35,739 nt of DNA from Candidatus Polarisedimenticola svalbardensis (GCA_014764515.1 JACXWD010000032.1:1-35739); one strand, 5' to 3'. Positions 15,390 through 24,546 are shown, counted from the first letter of the stretch. The notes: generated from the sequence alone by a model not told the origin. Translations and numbers: made by a program.

Positions 15390-16549
15390 GGGTTCCAGTG
15401 GTTTAGCACCGCTTCGGCTGCCCGGGGATAGGCTCCCCGGCCCTGCAATTGATCCCGGATTCCGAGCAAAGCCGCACGTACCCCTGCGGCCCGCTCCGGA
15501 CTGTCCAACAACAGGGAAAGCTCTTCGGCGATCCGGTCCGGCCTGCACTCCCCCTGAACCAGTTCGGCCAGAACCCGATGCCCGGCAATCAGGTTCGGCA
15601 TAGCCACGTGATCGACCTGGACCAGCATTCGCCCCAGAAAATACGACAGCCGGTTCATACGGTAGACCACCACCATGGGAAGGCCGGTCATCGCCGCCTC
15701 CAGGCAGGCGGTGCCGGAGGCGACGACCCCGGCCCGGCACCCCCGGAGCAATTCCGGGAAATCACCACAGTGCACCGCCAGGTCGATTCCTGCTGCGCCA
15801 TCCATCCGGCTTGCGAGCCAGGCCGGCTCAATCCCGGGGGCACGGGACAGCAGGAACTGCAATTCCGGCCGCTTGCGGTGGAGCAGACCGGCGGTCTCGA
15901 GTAGTGGCGGCAGGATCTTCCCAACCTCGCTCTTCCGGCTGCCGGGAGCCAGGGCCACGGTGGGCCGGGCCGGATCCAGGCCGGCGTTTTCCAGAACGGA
16001 TTCCAGCACCTCTGTCCCGCCCTGTGCCGGCACCCGCTCCACCACAGGGTGACCGACAAAGGTGACCGGTACACCGGCCTCCCGGTAAAAGCGCTCTTCG
16101 AACGGAAGCAGGACCAGCATGTGGTCCACTATCTTCCGGATCTTGTGGACCCGGCGCTTGCGCCACGCCCAGACCTGGGGACTGACAAAATAGACCACAC
16201 GAACACCCCGGCTATGAGCATAGGACGCCAGCCTCAGATTGAAATCGGGAAAATCAACCGGAACCAGGATGTCCGGTTTCTCCTCATCGATGACCGCCTT
16301 CAGCCGGGTCATGGCGGCCCGGATGTCCGAAAGGTGTGCAAGGACTTCCACGATCCCGACCACCGAAACCGTTCGCGAGTCCTGAACGAGACGAACCCCG
16401 GCTGCGGACATCGCCTCTCCGCCCATGCCAAACAGTTCCGCATCCGGGGCGATCGCCTGAATGGCATTTGCCAGCCCGGCCCCCAGCAGATCACCGGACG
16501 TTTCTCCGGCGGTGATCATGATCTTCGGCGTCCTGTCAGGTCCGGGCAT
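15386..16549 (-). CDS. lpxB: Lipid-A-disaccharide synthase
   Basis: LpxB is a family 19 glycosyltransferase at the inner face of the cytoplasmic membrane. It joins UDP-2,3-diacylglucosamine and lipid X into the lipid A disaccharide. The 387-residue product has the N-terminal ITAGETSGD motif, PDILVPVDFPDFNLRLA, the conserved YFVSPQVWAWRKRR, FVGHPVVE and the C-terminal YRMNRLSYFLGRMLV followed by the PNLIAG region. The frame is open to 16594. The ATG at 16549 has GGAAGGA seven bases upstream and gives the normal family N-terminus, so it overlaps the acyltransferase gene by 14 bases. It shows that the organism makes lipid A; other lpx genes are not in the window. Confidence 0.96.
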   Translation of the reverse strand: MPGPDRTPKIMITAGETSGDLLGAGLANAIQAIAPDAELFGMGGEAMSAAGVRLVQDSRTVSVVGIVEVLAHLSDIRAAMTRLKAVIDEEKPDILVPVDFPDFNLRLASYAHSRGVRVVYFVSPQVWAWRKRRVHKIRKIVDHMLVLLPFEERFYREAGVPVTFVGHPVVERVPAQGGTEVLESVLENAGLDPARPTVALAPGSRKSEVGKILPPLLETAGLLHRKRPELQFLLSRAPGIEPAWLASRMDGAAGIDLAVHCGDFPELLRGCRAGVVASGTACLEAAMTGLPMVVVYRMNRLSYFLGRMLVQVDHVAMPNLIAGHRVLAELVQGECRPDRIAEELSLLLDSPERAAGVRAALLGIRDQLQGRGAYPRAAEAVLNHWNP

Positions 16550-17201
16550 CCACGGTTCCTTCCGGGCCGATCCCGGTTTCACGGTCGGCTGCATCGGTCA
16601 GGGCGTTCAGCGCATTCTCCAGCTTCAGGCGGTACGCTTCCATGCCTTCGTCGTCCGTATCCCTTGGGATCCGGATCGGATCACCGTAGAGGAACAGGCC
16701 CCGGGTGAACGGTCTGGGGAGCATGGTCCTGTCCCAGGAGCGGAGCCGCATGCCGGAGGCGGCCGAAAAGGTCACAGGCACAACCGGCAGCCCGGTGAAA
16801 CGGGCCGTTGCGATAACCCCCTGCTTGACCTGCCGCCGGGGCCCCTTGGGTCCATCAGGGGTAATTCCGACGTCGTACCCTTCCCGCACCTTTCGGAGCA
16901 GCGCTCTCAGGCCTGCCGTCCCGCCCCGGGTGGAAGATCCCTCGACCCGGACCAGACCGAATCGGGTCAGGATGTTCCCCAGCATCCTGGAGTCTCGATG
17001 GCTGGACGCCAGCACGACGATGCGCTGGTCGGGATAGGCGTAAGGCATGAGGACAAACCTGGAATGCCAAAAGGCCAGGATGTAGCTCCCGGAAGCCTCC
17101 CGCACCTGATCCAGAACCTGAACACCCCGGAATTCGATCCTCATGCTCCTTCGCAGGAAGCGGATGTACAGGTAGGCCAGGTACGGCACCACCTTCATCA
17201 T
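16536..17201 (-). CDS. DUF374 lysophospholipid acyltransferase-like protein
   Basis: A 221-residue protein of the LPLAT superfamily, DUF374 branch. An N-terminal hydrophobic segment ([13 protein letters not shown]) probably sits in the inner membrane. The acyltransferase motif I position reads [10 protein letters not shown], followed by [12 protein letters not shown], the acceptor-site block [16 protein letters not shown] and [17 protein letters not shown], all typical of DUF374. The overlap with lpxB suggests a role in acylating lipid A or its precursors, but that is inference from position. The frame extends to 17348. I chose the ATG at 17201 because AAGGA lies seven bases before it; an ATG at 17216 lacks such a site. 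It is transcribed divergently from the UDP-glucuronate decarboxylase gene. Confidence 0.88.
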   Translation of the reverse strand: MMKVVPYLAYLYIRFLRRSMRIEFRGVQVLDQVREASGSYILAFWHSRFVLMPYAYPDQRIVVLASSHRDSRMLGNILTRFGLVRVEGSSTRGGTAGLRALLRKVREGYDVGITPDGPKGPRRQVKQGVIATARFTGLPVVPVTFSAASGMRLRSWDRTMLPRPFTRGLFLYGDPIRIPRDTDDEGMEAYRLKLENALNALTDAADRETGIGPEGTVDART

Positions 17202-17277
17202 GAGGAATTCCTTCATGTCTTGTACACTACCAGAACTGGTCCTGCAGGTGTATAGGGCCGGTTTGCAAGGAGCGGTG

Positions 17278-18216
17278 ATGAAGCAACGTGTTCTGGTCAC
17301 AGGCGGAGCCGGGTTCCTGGGATCCCACCTCTGCGATCGCCTTCTCAAAGAAGGCTACGCTGTCATCGCCATGGACAACCTGCTCACGGGAAGCGTGGAC
17401 AACATCGCTCACCTGGCCGGACGGGATGATTTCCGGTTCATCCACCATGACGTCACCAACTACATCTACCTCGATGGGCCACTGTACGCCGTGGCCCACT
17501 TCGCCAGCCCTGCCAGTCCGCTGGATTACCATGAACTGCCGATACAGACCTTGAAAGTCGGATCACTGGGAACCCACAAGGCCCTGGGACTGGCCAAGGT
17601 CAAAAACGCACGGATGGTTCTGGCCTCCACATCCGAAGTCTACGGCGATCCGCTGGTCCACCCCCAGAAAGAGGACTACTGGGGGAACGTCAACCCGGTC
17701 GGCCCCCGGGGAGTCTATGACGAGGCCAAGCGCTTTGCCGAGGCGCTGACCATGGCGTACAAGCGCTACCACGGTGTGGATACCAAGATCGTACGCATTT
17801 TCAACACCTTCGGCCCGAGGATGCGACTCAGAGACGGTCGCGCCATACCGAACTTCATGATCCAGGCGCTTACCGGCAAGCCCCTGACCGTCTTCGGCGA
17901 CGGTAGACAGACCCGGTCGTTCTGCTACGTGGATGACCTTGTTGAAGGGATATTCAGGCTGCTGATCTCGGACATCCACGGTCCTGTGAATATCGGCAAT
18001 CCGGAGGAGTGGACCGTGCTGCAGATGGCGGAGGCGATCCGTGATATGGCCGGCGGAACCCAGCCGATTCTCCATGAGGATCTCCCCGAAGATGATCCCA
18101 AGGTGCGGCAGCCTGACGTGACGCTGGCGAAATCTCTCCTCGGCTGGCAACCGCGCTATCCGGTCCGGGACGGACTCAAGGCAACGCTGGAGTATTTCCG
18201 CCAACGCCTCGCCTGA
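17278..18216 (+). CDS. uxs: UDP-glucuronate decarboxylase (UDP-xylose synthase), extended SDR
   Basis: The only plus-strand gene in the window. The 312-residue NAD-dependent short-chain dehydrogenase converts UDP-glucuronate to UDP-xylose (or the 4-keto intermediate). Seen are the Rossmann loop [28 protein letters not shown] (a UXS hallmark), the serine-tyrosine-lysine catalytic set in STSEVYGDP and [27 protein letters not shown] and the downstream [19 protein letters not shown]. The frame is open from 17200, but the ATG at 17278 has AAGGAG five bases upstream and aligns with the family start. Its substrate would be made by the UDP-glucose dehydrogenase encoded further right. It ends five bases before the convergent small exported protein gene. 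Confidence 0.93.
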   Translation: MKQRVLVTGGAGFLGSHLCDRLLKEGYAVIAMDNLLTGSVDNIAHLAGRDDFRFIHHDVTNYIYLDGPLYAVAHFASPASPLDYHELPIQTLKVGSLGTHKALGLAKVKNARMVLASTSEVYGDPLVHPQKEDYWGNVNPVGPRGVYDEAKRFAEALTMAYKRYHGVDTKIVRIFNTFGPRMRLRDGRAIPNFMIQALTGKPLTVFGDGRQTRSFCYVDDLVEGIFRLLISDIHGPVNIGNPEEWTVLQMAEAIRDMAGGTQPILHEDLPEDDPKVRQPDVTLAKSLLGWQPRYPVRDGLKATLEYFRQRLA

Positions 18217-18217
18217 C

Positions 18218-18238
18218 CGCCTTACTCCCCAGTAGGCG
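18218..18238. other. Stem-loop at a convergent gene junction
   Basis: The sequence can fold as CGCC, a bulged T, TACT, a CCCC loop, then AGTA and GGCG: eight base pairs with one bulge. It spans the five-base gap between the plus-strand decarboxylase and the minus-strand small protein and the end of the latter. It could act as a two-way terminator or 3'-end stabiliser, but neither side has a clear T-run. Confidence 0.3.
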
Positions 18239-18668
18239 CCAGCCCGGCCAGCTCCAGAATGTGGGCATAGTCGGCAGTTTCCGGATAGTGCACCGGATCG
18301 AGGCGGATGCTCTCCACCACAGCATCGTCACCAGGTCCGCTGATCGTCAGGAAGCGCTCCACAGGTCCACCCCGCTTTACATCCCGGAGATCGAAACTCT
18401 CCCAGGTTGTGGACAACTCGCCGCCGGCGGCGTCCAGCAGTTCGATCTTGACGGTCAGATCGTCCAGCCGGTTGTCCACCGGCCCTGAAAGGCGGAACTG
18501 GGCCGAGATCGCACCGTCCTCACGCTGCACGAACCCGCTCAGGTCGACGTTCCACAGTCTTCGTGTCTTCAGGACGTTCCGGGCAGGATCTTCCGCTTCA
18601 CATCCCATGCACAGGGCGATGAGGACCAGGACTGCGGCAGGCGCCCATTGTCTTCTGATTCGCTCCAC
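18222..18668 (-). CDS. Small exported (lipo)protein of the polysaccharide locus
   Basis: I do not recognise the family. The 148-residue product begins with a basic n-region, a hydrophobic segment (APAAVLVLIALCMGC) and a cysteine in a degenerate lipobox, so it is probably exported and perhaps lipid-modified. The mature part looks like a single beta-sandwich: residues in VDLSGFVQREDG, ISAQFRLSGPVDN and LTVKIELLDAAGGEL follow the pattern of Ig-like or FxLYD-type domains that occur in lipoproteins. It follows the Wzc-like gene with only 11 bases between them, so it is the last gene of the export operon. Two GTG starts are possible: 18683, which overlaps the previous stop, and 18668, which has GAGG about nine bases upstream and gives a more normal signal peptide. 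Confidence 0.68.
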   Translation of the reverse strand: MERIRRQWAPAAVLVLIALCMGCEAEDPARNVLKTRRLWNVDLSGFVQREDGAISAQFRLSGPVDNRLDDLTVKIELLDAAGGELSTTWESFDLRDVKRGGPVERFLTISGPGDDAVVESIRLDPVHYPETADYAHILELAGLAPTGE

Positions 18669-18679
18669 GGTTCCACCCC

Positions 18680-20806
18680 TCACGCCGGACCGGAGCCGGC
18701 TGCGGCCGGTTTCTTTTTCCTGCTGGTCTTGCCCGTTTCTTCGTTGAAATAGTAATAACCGGCGTAGTAATAATCCTTCTGATACGCCTTCTGGATGTCG
18801 ACATTGTTCAGGATGGCGCCGATCAGGTTGGCGCCGACACGCTTCAGGTGCTGGACGTTTTTCTGGATGACGTCCTTGTCGGTCTGGTTGTGCTGCACAA
18901 CCAGGAGGGTCATGTCGGCAAGATCCGCCAGGAGCGAAGTATCCGAGAGAGACATGGACGGCGGCGAATCGATGAGCACCCAGTCGTAATCATTACGGAC
19001 GCTGTCCAGCAAGTCCCGGAAACGTTCCCCACCGAGCAGTTCGGGCGGATTGGGCGGGATCGGCCCTGCGGTCAGAACGTCCAGGTTCTCGTAGGACGTG
19101 GGACGCACGAAAGGCTTCCAGTCGGTTACATCCCGGGGGGCCGCCAGGTAGGAGGTCAGCCCTGGCTCGCGTTCGGTCCCGAGGTGGAAATGCTGGGTCG
19201 GCCGGCGCAGATCACAGTCGAGGATCAGGACCTTTTCGCCTGGACCTGCCAGTGTTTGCCCCAGGCGGGCGATGGTGGAGGATTTGCCTTCCTGCGGCAC
19301 AGTGCTGGTAATCAGCAGCACTTTCCGTTCCCGGTTATTGCTGGAAAATATAAGACCGGTCCGCAGGGTTTGATACGCTTCCTTGATCGCCCGATTGGCG
19401 CGATCCCCTTCTTCGAAGCGCGGGATCACCGACAACGTATTGAGGTTCAGGACCTTCTCCACATCCTCGGGGCTGCGGAGCGTATGGTCCAGGTAGTCCA
19501 GGAAGAACACGACGCCGATCCCGGAGAAAAGTCCCAGCAACGCCCCCAGGATCAGGTTCATTTTCTTTTTCGGCTTGATCGGGTACAACGGCGGCGTGGC
19601 CTTGTCCAGAACGGAAACGTTGTTGGCCAGGAGGCCGGCGCTGAGGGAGACGTCCTGCAGGGTGCGGCTGATCAGATCGAAGACCTGCTTCTGGGACTCC
19701 ACATCGGTTTGGGCCATTGCGAAGGTTGACCGGGCCCGCTCCATCTCGTAGTCCGCAGCTTCCATCTTCCTGAGCTCGGAATTCAGGTACTTGCGCTGGC
19801 TGTCCTTGAGGTCATAGTTGGTCTGGATCTTGTTGTACAGCACGTACAGCTGATCCTCGATCTTGAGGTTGACCGTCTCGAGTTCCGCTTCCTTCGCCTT
19901 GTAATCCCTGTGTCCCGGCCGCAGGGTCAGCTTCTTGGCTTCCAGGTCTCTCAGCAACTGGACCCTGTTGCGGTTCTGCTCCTGGAGAACCGGGTCCTGG
20001 GCCAGTTCGGGGAGGGCCATCGGGTCGCCACCGGATGCCCGGATCTCATCCACCTTTTCCAGCAGGTCCTTGAGCCGGTTGACCTCACCGGAAACCTGAG
20101 CCAGTTCGGTGTTCAGCTCACCCATCCGCTTCCGGATAGCCTCCTGCTGGTTCTCCGGGTTGTAGATCTGCCGCTCGCCCCGGTCGTCCATCAATGTCGA
20201 TTCGGCTTCCCTCAGACTGTTGGCGAGGGGGGCCAATTGTTGCTTGATCAGCTCCACCGAAGACTCGATATTGTTCCGGGCTTTCTGGAGGTTTCTGGCG
20301 CTGTAGGCGTCAACGACGGCGTTGACCCACTTGGTTATTTCGAACCGGTCTCCACCTTCGATACTGACTTCAATCAGCCCGGTTTCCCGCCTGGGCATGA
20401 CCTGGATCCTGGAGCGGAACGCATTCACCGGATCGTCCATGCCCTGAAACCGGGGATCTGCATCCAGGGCCAGGCTGCGAAACGCCTTGCCGGCCACGTC
20501 CCGGCTGCGGATGATCTCCACCTGGGTCGCGACGTACTTTTCCTCGGCGAAGAAACCGTAGCCCGATGCCCCGAGGCCGGAGATGTCCTGTCCAGGTGTG
20601 ATCTGGCTTGAATGGGTCTGAATTTCAAGGGACGAGGCCGCCTTGTAGACCGGCGTCTGAAGGAAGGTCCAGACGCCGACCAGTGTGACCACGAGGAAAA
20701 ACACCGAGATCAGAGTCCAGCGCCCCTGCCAGATTATCTTCCAGTAATCACGAAGGTGGACATCGCGAATCAGGAGACTGGACTGGGTCTGTTCCGTATT
20801 CTGCAT
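18680..20806 (-). CDS. Wzc/GumC-like polysaccharide co-polymerase with tyrosine kinase domain
   Basis: A 708-residue inner-membrane protein that would control chain length and drive export of the polysaccharide. The N-terminal Wzz domain starts with a first membrane helix around residues 30-50 (WTLISVFFLVVTLVGVWTFL). A long coiled-coil region covers about 170-400, and a second helix lies near 416-437 (ILGALLGLFSGIGVVFFLDY). The cytoplasmic BY-kinase domain has Walker A (STVPQEGKSS, about 498), Walker A' (VLILDCDLRRP) and Walker B (DWVLIDSPP, about 607). The tail contains a tyrosine cluster (Y675, 679-681, 684-686) for autophosphorylation. The ATG follows AGAGGCAGGT. It comes 27 bases after the Wza-like gene, the usual pairing. 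Confidence 0.94.
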   Translation of the reverse strand: MQNTEQTQSSLLIRDVHLRDYWKIIWQGRWTLISVFFLVVTLVGVWTFLQTPVYKAASSLEIQTHSSQITPGQDISGLGASGYGFFAEEKYVATQVEIIRSRDVAGKAFRSLALDADPRFQGMDDPVNAFRSRIQVMPRRETGLIEVSIEGGDRFEITKWVNAVVDAYSARNLQKARNNIESSVELIKQQLAPLANSLREAESTLMDDRGERQIYNPENQQEAIRKRMGELNTELAQVSGEVNRLKDLLEKVDEIRASGGDPMALPELAQDPVLQEQNRNRVQLLRDLEAKKLTLRPGHRDYKAKEAELETVNLKIEDQLYVLYNKIQTNYDLKDSQRKYLNSELRKMEAADYEMERARSTFAMAQTDVESQKQVFDLISRTLQDVSLSAGLLANNVSVLDKATPPLYPIKPKKKMNLILGALLGLFSGIGVVFFLDYLDHTLRSPEDVEKVLNLNTLSVIPRFEEGDRANRAIKEAYQTLRTGLIFSSNNRERKVLLITSTVPQEGKSSTIARLGQTLAGPGEKVLILDCDLRRPTQHFHLGTEREPGLTSYLAAPRDVTDWKPFVRPTSYENLDVLTAGPIPPNPPELLGGERFRDLLDSVRNDYDWVLIDSPPSMSLSDTSLLADLADMTLLVVQHNQTDKDVIQKNVQHLKRVGANLIGAILNNVDIQKAYQKDYYYAGYYYFNEETGKTSRKKKPAAAGSGPA

Positions 20807-20833
20807 ACCTGCCTCTCTTCTAACACTTCAACT

Positions 20834-22000
20834 CTAGAGGAATCGTCTGGGGATGATGATCATCTGGCCTTTTTCGATCAACGGATCCGGATCCTTCTGG
20901 TCCTGGATCCTCTTGAGATTGTAGACCCGGGCAGGAAGCCCGCCTTCGCCGTCCAGGACGCGGATATGCTTGCGATCCGCCCACTCGGTCATCCCTCCGC
21001 TGATGGCGATCGCCTTCAGCAGCGTCATGCCCGGCTCCAGCAGGACCGTGCCGGATGATCGAATTTCGCCCTGGATGAAGGCGTAGTCGATCTTCTCCAC
21101 ATTAACGATACTGCCATGCCGCGGAAACACGTGTGTCCGGCCTGCCTCGAAATCCCGGCGATCCACTACCAGGGGAGGCCGGCCACCGCCGGCTTCCTCC
21201 AAACTGGCGGCCACCAGAATGCGGCTGCCGGCGAAGGAAGTCAGACCGCCTGCCTCCGCGATCACTTCCTTGAGCGTCGTGCCGCCCTGAAGAAATACGC
21301 GCTTGGGGCTCACAACCTGGCCGGTAACCAGAACCCACTGACTGTTGTAGTCCAGCACTTCAACATCGACCTGGGGATTGACCAGGAAATCGGCTTCAAG
21401 GAGGTCTGCGATTTCCCCGGCCAGCTCCTGTACGGCCCGGCCGGCGGCCTGGACCTCGCCTACCAATGGAGCACTGATCATCCCGTTGCTTCTTACCACA
21501 ACCAGAGTCTGGAGATCGGCGTGCCCTCCAACCGTGATCTGAATCCTGTCGTCCACTCCGAGATGGTACTGACGGGCCGAGGCGCCGCCTGGCCCGGCTC
21601 CCGGCTGGCTTCGCAGACGGAGGACCAGATAGCCCGGAAAGATCAATACCTGATCCAGAGTTCCGTAAGCGAGGCGGATCTCATAACGCAGCGATCCGTC
21701 CGGTTCGTGATGGAGGTTCCCGGAAACAGCCAGCCCGCGGCTTTCGGCAACGATGTCTTCCGGAACTCCCGCTCCAGGTGGGAGGCGGACCGTCAGGCCG
21801 CCTTCTTCGAGGGAAACGCCTACATTGGGAATCATCCCTTCCGGAATGGAAAAGGACAGTTCGGCCGGCCCTGCACTGCCGGCTGTGACGTCGTTCTCGC
21901 CGGCGGAACCCGGAAGGAACACCACAACGGCAAGCAGGATCATCAGCCCACGGCTAAAGCCAGCCGATCGCCAGTCCGCCGAAAATGCTCTTCGCTTCAT
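20834..22000 (-). CDS. Wza-like polysaccharide export protein with SLBB domains
   Basis: A 388-residue exported protein that would form the outer-membrane or periplasmic export channel. A signal peptide covers roughly the first 35 residues (GLMILLAVVVFLPGSAG). The next 100 residues form a beta-rich domain. The polysaccharide export domain follows (YHLGVDDRIQITVGGH to about residue 220). Two SLBB units come after it, with VTGQVVSPKRVFLQGGTTL and IQGEIRSSGTVLLEPGMTL. No clear lipobox is seen, unlike classical Wza. The start is uncertain: ATGs at 22015, 22000 and 21943 are all in frame. I chose 22000 because it gives a basic n-region, although its AGGAG site is only one base away. That choice overlaps the beta-barrel gene by 47 bases. 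Confidence 0.88.
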   Translation of the reverse strand: MKRRAFSADWRSAGFSRGLMILLAVVVFLPGSAGENDVTAGSAGPAELSFSIPEGMIPNVGVSLEEGGLTVRLPPGAGVPEDIVAESRGLAVSGNLHHEPDGSLRYEIRLAYGTLDQVLIFPGYLVLRLRSQPGAGPGGASARQYHLGVDDRIQITVGGHADLQTLVVVRSNGMISAPLVGEVQAAGRAVQELAGEIADLLEADFLVNPQVDVEVLDYNSQWVLVTGQVVSPKRVFLQGGTTLKEVIAEAGGLTSFAGSRILVAASLEEAGGGRPPLVVDRRDFEAGRTHVFPRHGSIVNVEKIDYAFIQGEIRSSGTVLLEPGMTLLKAIAISGGMTEWADRKHIRVLDGEGGLPARVYNLKRIQDQKDPDPLIEKGQMIIIPRRFL

Positions 22001-23210
22001 ACTCCTCACCCTCATAATTTGACGTCCGCCTGGAGGAACGGGCCGAAACGGTGGCGCCGATCCAGGGGGTCAACTCTATCCTGCCGAAAACCTCGACGGT
22101 CCGGCTCCGGTCGGCCCGGATCAGCCCTTCCTGGGGGTCTCCAGGGTTAACCAACGGATCACGATACGCCGAATGCCCGAAATTCGCCCGTCCGCCCAAT
22201 GTCAGCCGGGGCCGGACACCGTACTCCAAAGTCATCTCGGACGACGTATTCAAGTAATAGGTACTGTTGAAAAAGAACGAGGCCTGCGGCTTGTGCGCAG
22301 CGATTATTTGCACCAGGAGGCGCTCTCCGGATGACCTGTAGCTCGCGCTGAAGTCGCCGACCATACCGCTATAGTCGCTTCCATCCGCCATCGGAAAACG
22401 GTAATCGCCGTAGCCGACCCGGACACGGGAATTCCAGTGGCTGAAGAATTTGCCGTCCAGGCCGACAAACAGCATCCTGCTGTCTTCCTGGCGGAAGAGA
22501 TCCCCGGGTCGGCTCAGCACCCGGAAATGATCGTACCGTCGTCCCTCTACCGAAGCGATGATCCATCTGCCCGGCGCTACAGGCTCCCGGTATTCGCCGG
22601 AGTAAGACCAGCCCCGGTAGTTGAAAAATTTAGCCGTCGTGTTCGGATCGAATACCAGATCTCTGCGAACGACCTGGAATCGATAACCCCGATGACCGCT
22701 CACCGACCGCGACAGTGCCATGGTGTACTGGTTGAGATCGAATGTGTCCCCCTGAAACACCGCCTCGCCGCCTTCGTCGAACGCCTGGACACTGCGGGCC
22801 AATCCACTGGTCCGATCGAAAGCTACCTCCAGGTTGTCCGATGTTGAGAATTCGAGTTCTACCGCCGCACTGATATCGGTGACCGTGTTGTCATCCAGGT
22901 CGAGGATCTCGTAATTGTAGTAAGACTGCTCGAGTTCGATACGGAATCCACTGTTACTGACGGGCAGGAATGCACCCAGCCGAGGTGTGAGGATCGAAAC
23001 CCGGTCCGAGGCAGACCCTCCCTCAGTGAACAGCGGGTTGGAATCGTATTCGTAACCGGTCACCACACTCGGCGTCAGGATCCATGGCCCAACAGGGAGG
23101 CCTTCATCGATCGCGGCATCCACAGGCATCCACACGCTCCCCAAAAGGACGAGGCAGAAAGCTCCTGCCGGGAGCAACCTGCGAATCCGGTTGAACTTCC
23201 GGCTGTTCAT
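21954..23210 (-). CDS. Outer-membrane beta-barrel protein of the polysaccharide locus
   Basis: A 418-residue exported protein. The signal peptide (LLPAGAFCLVLLGSVWMPVDA) ends near residue 33. The mature part is made of alternating hydrophobic and polar residues in strand-length stretches separated by turns, with many aromatic residues at strand ends (for example GFRIELEQSYYNYEIL, SRVRVGYGDYRFP, MTLEYGVRPRLTLGGRANFG). This is the pattern of a transmembrane beta-barrel of about 16-18 strands. Similar proteins (the EpsL/BBP2 type) accompany Wza and Wzc in exopolysaccharide loci and may complete secretion through the outer membrane; this role is inference. The ATG overlaps the WecA-type gene's stop by four bases (ATGA). 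Confidence 0.82.
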   Translation of the reverse strand: MNSRKFNRIRRLLPAGAFCLVLLGSVWMPVDAAIDEGLPVGPWILTPSVVTGYEYDSNPLFTEGGSASDRVSILTPRLGAFLPVSNSGFRIELEQSYYNYEILDLDDNTVTDISAAVELEFSTSDNLEVAFDRTSGLARSVQAFDEGGEAVFQGDTFDLNQYTMALSRSVSGHRGYRFQVVRRDLVFDPNTTAKFFNYRGWSYSGEYREPVAPGRWIIASVEGRRYDHFRVLSRPGDLFRQEDSRMLFVGLDGKFFSHWNSRVRVGYGDYRFPMADGSDYSGMVGDFSASYRSSGERLLVQIIAAHKPQASFFFNSTYYLNTSSEMTLEYGVRPRLTLGGRANFGHSAYRDPLVNPGDPQEGLIRADRSRTVEVFGRIELTPWIGATVSARSSRRTSNYEGEEYEAKSIFGGLAIGWL

Positions 23211-24400
23211 GATGGCGTACGAGCATCCAGCCGATCATTGTCCGACTCGTCAGTACCGTCTTCCCCGTTCTGCTTCGCGCTGTGCTTGCCGACACGGAGG
23301 AATACATGGAGGAGCACCAAACCGGCCAGACAGGCCGCCAAAATGCTTACGACAGCCGCGGCCACCATCCGGCTCTTGGCGATGACCAGTGCCAGGGCGG
23401 CCAGGGCCAGGGTCAGGACAATGAGGTACAGAATGATCACCGCCGCCCGGTGGCCGTAACCGATATCCATGAGTCGATGGTGCAGGTGCCCGCGGTCCGG
23501 GAGGAACAGATGGTCCACGTTCCTGATGAAGTAGCCCAGGCCGTGACCTTCTTCCTGCCGGGCGCGGTCCAGCCGTAACAATCTGCGGGAAACCGCCAGG
23601 GAAGTGTCCAGGATCGGCAGGGCCATGACCAGCAGTGGGATCAGCACAGCAACGGCGGTTGGACCTTTCTGGGCGCCGCGGGTGGAAATCACCGCCAGTG
23701 TGAAACCCAGGAACATGCTTCCCGAATCGCCAAGAAAGATCTTCGCCGGGTTGAAGTTGAAGAACAGGAATCCGATCAGGCTGCCCACCAGCGCCACACT
23801 GGTGGCGACCACACCGGTCTGGCCCTGAAGGAAAGCGATGCAGGCCACGGTAATGGTCATGATCAATGCCACACCGGCCGCCAGGCCGTCCAGGCCGTCG
23901 ATCAGGTTCATGGCGTTGGTAATGCCGACCACCCAGAGGATGGTGACCGCCGCCGATACCCAGATCGGGAATACCAGGGTCCCTTCCTGGAACGGATGGG
24001 TGACCTCCACGATCCGGAATCCACCGGTCCATATCAAGGCCGCCGCCAGAATCTGGAATACGAATTTCACTTTAAAGGAGAGCTTCCGGATATCGTCCAC
24101 AAGTCCCAGGAAGAACATGCCGGTTGCGCAAACAGCGAGAATCGACCAGTAGACCGAAACCTGCCGAAGTTCCAGATGCGTTTCGGTGGCAGAGGCGGCA
24201 AAAACCAGGCCGGTGAGAAAGCCTCCAAAGACGGCGATACCGCCGATTCTGGGAATCGGTCTCCCGTGAACCTTGCGGTGCCCCGGGGCATCCAGGGCGC
24301 CGATCCGGGGTGCGATCCATATGGCCAGGGGTGTCAACAGCAGGCTGGCCAGGGCCGAAACCAGCAACGTGGACACGCCGAGAACGGACGGATCAGACAT
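23207..24400 (-). CDS. WecA/MraY-family undecaprenyl-phosphate sugar-1-phosphate transferase
   Basis: A 397-residue polytopic inner-membrane enzyme that starts oligosaccharide synthesis by transferring a sugar-1-phosphate (commonly GlcNAc-1-P) from UDP-sugar to undecaprenyl phosphate. The family motifs are in order: HGRPIPRIGGIAVFGGF, the aspartate pair in GLVDDIRKLS, NAMNLIDGLDGLAAG, the metal aspartate in FLGDSGSMFLGF, and the cytoplasmic loop PDRGHLHHRLMDIGYGHR, whose HLHHRL form fits the WecA rather than the MraY branch. About 11 helices can be seen. The frame is open to 24442. The ATG at 24400 has GAGG six bases upstream. It follows the largest intergenic gap of the window and may be the first gene of the export operon. 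Confidence 0.93.
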   Translation of the reverse strand: MSDPSVLGVSTLLVSALASLLLTPLAIWIAPRIGALDAPGHRKVHGRPIPRIGGIAVFGGFLTGLVFAASATETHLELRQVSVYWSILAVCATGMFFLGLVDDIRKLSFKVKFVFQILAAALIWTGGFRIVEVTHPFQEGTLVFPIWVSAAVTILWVVGITNAMNLIDGLDGLAAGVALIMTITVACIAFLQGQTGVVATSVALVGSLIGFLFFNFNPAKIFLGDSGSMFLGFTLAVISTRGAQKGPTAVAVLIPLLVMALPILDTSLAVSRRLLRLDRARQEEGHGLGYFIRNVDHLFLPDRGHLHHRLMDIGYGHRAAVIILYLIVLTLALAALALVIAKSRMVAAAVVSILAACLAGLVLLHVFLRVGKHSAKQNGEDGTDESDNDRLDARTPS

Positions 24401-24546
24401 TGAATACCTCGTCGTCACGTCGATTGGACGAGCCGGAAGCATACGGTAAGGTGACGGACTGATACACTCTAAGTCCCAATTCCTCTATGGGATATCTGAA
24501 TATACTATGATAGCAATCAACGACCCAGGACGGAAAACGTAATTGA

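Noticed and set aside
17230-17249. Small palindromes CCAGAACTGG and CCTGCAGG in the divergent spacer as operator sites
   Set aside because: They are short, unrelated to each other and expected by chance in GC-rich DNA; no matching copies were seen elsewhere in the window.
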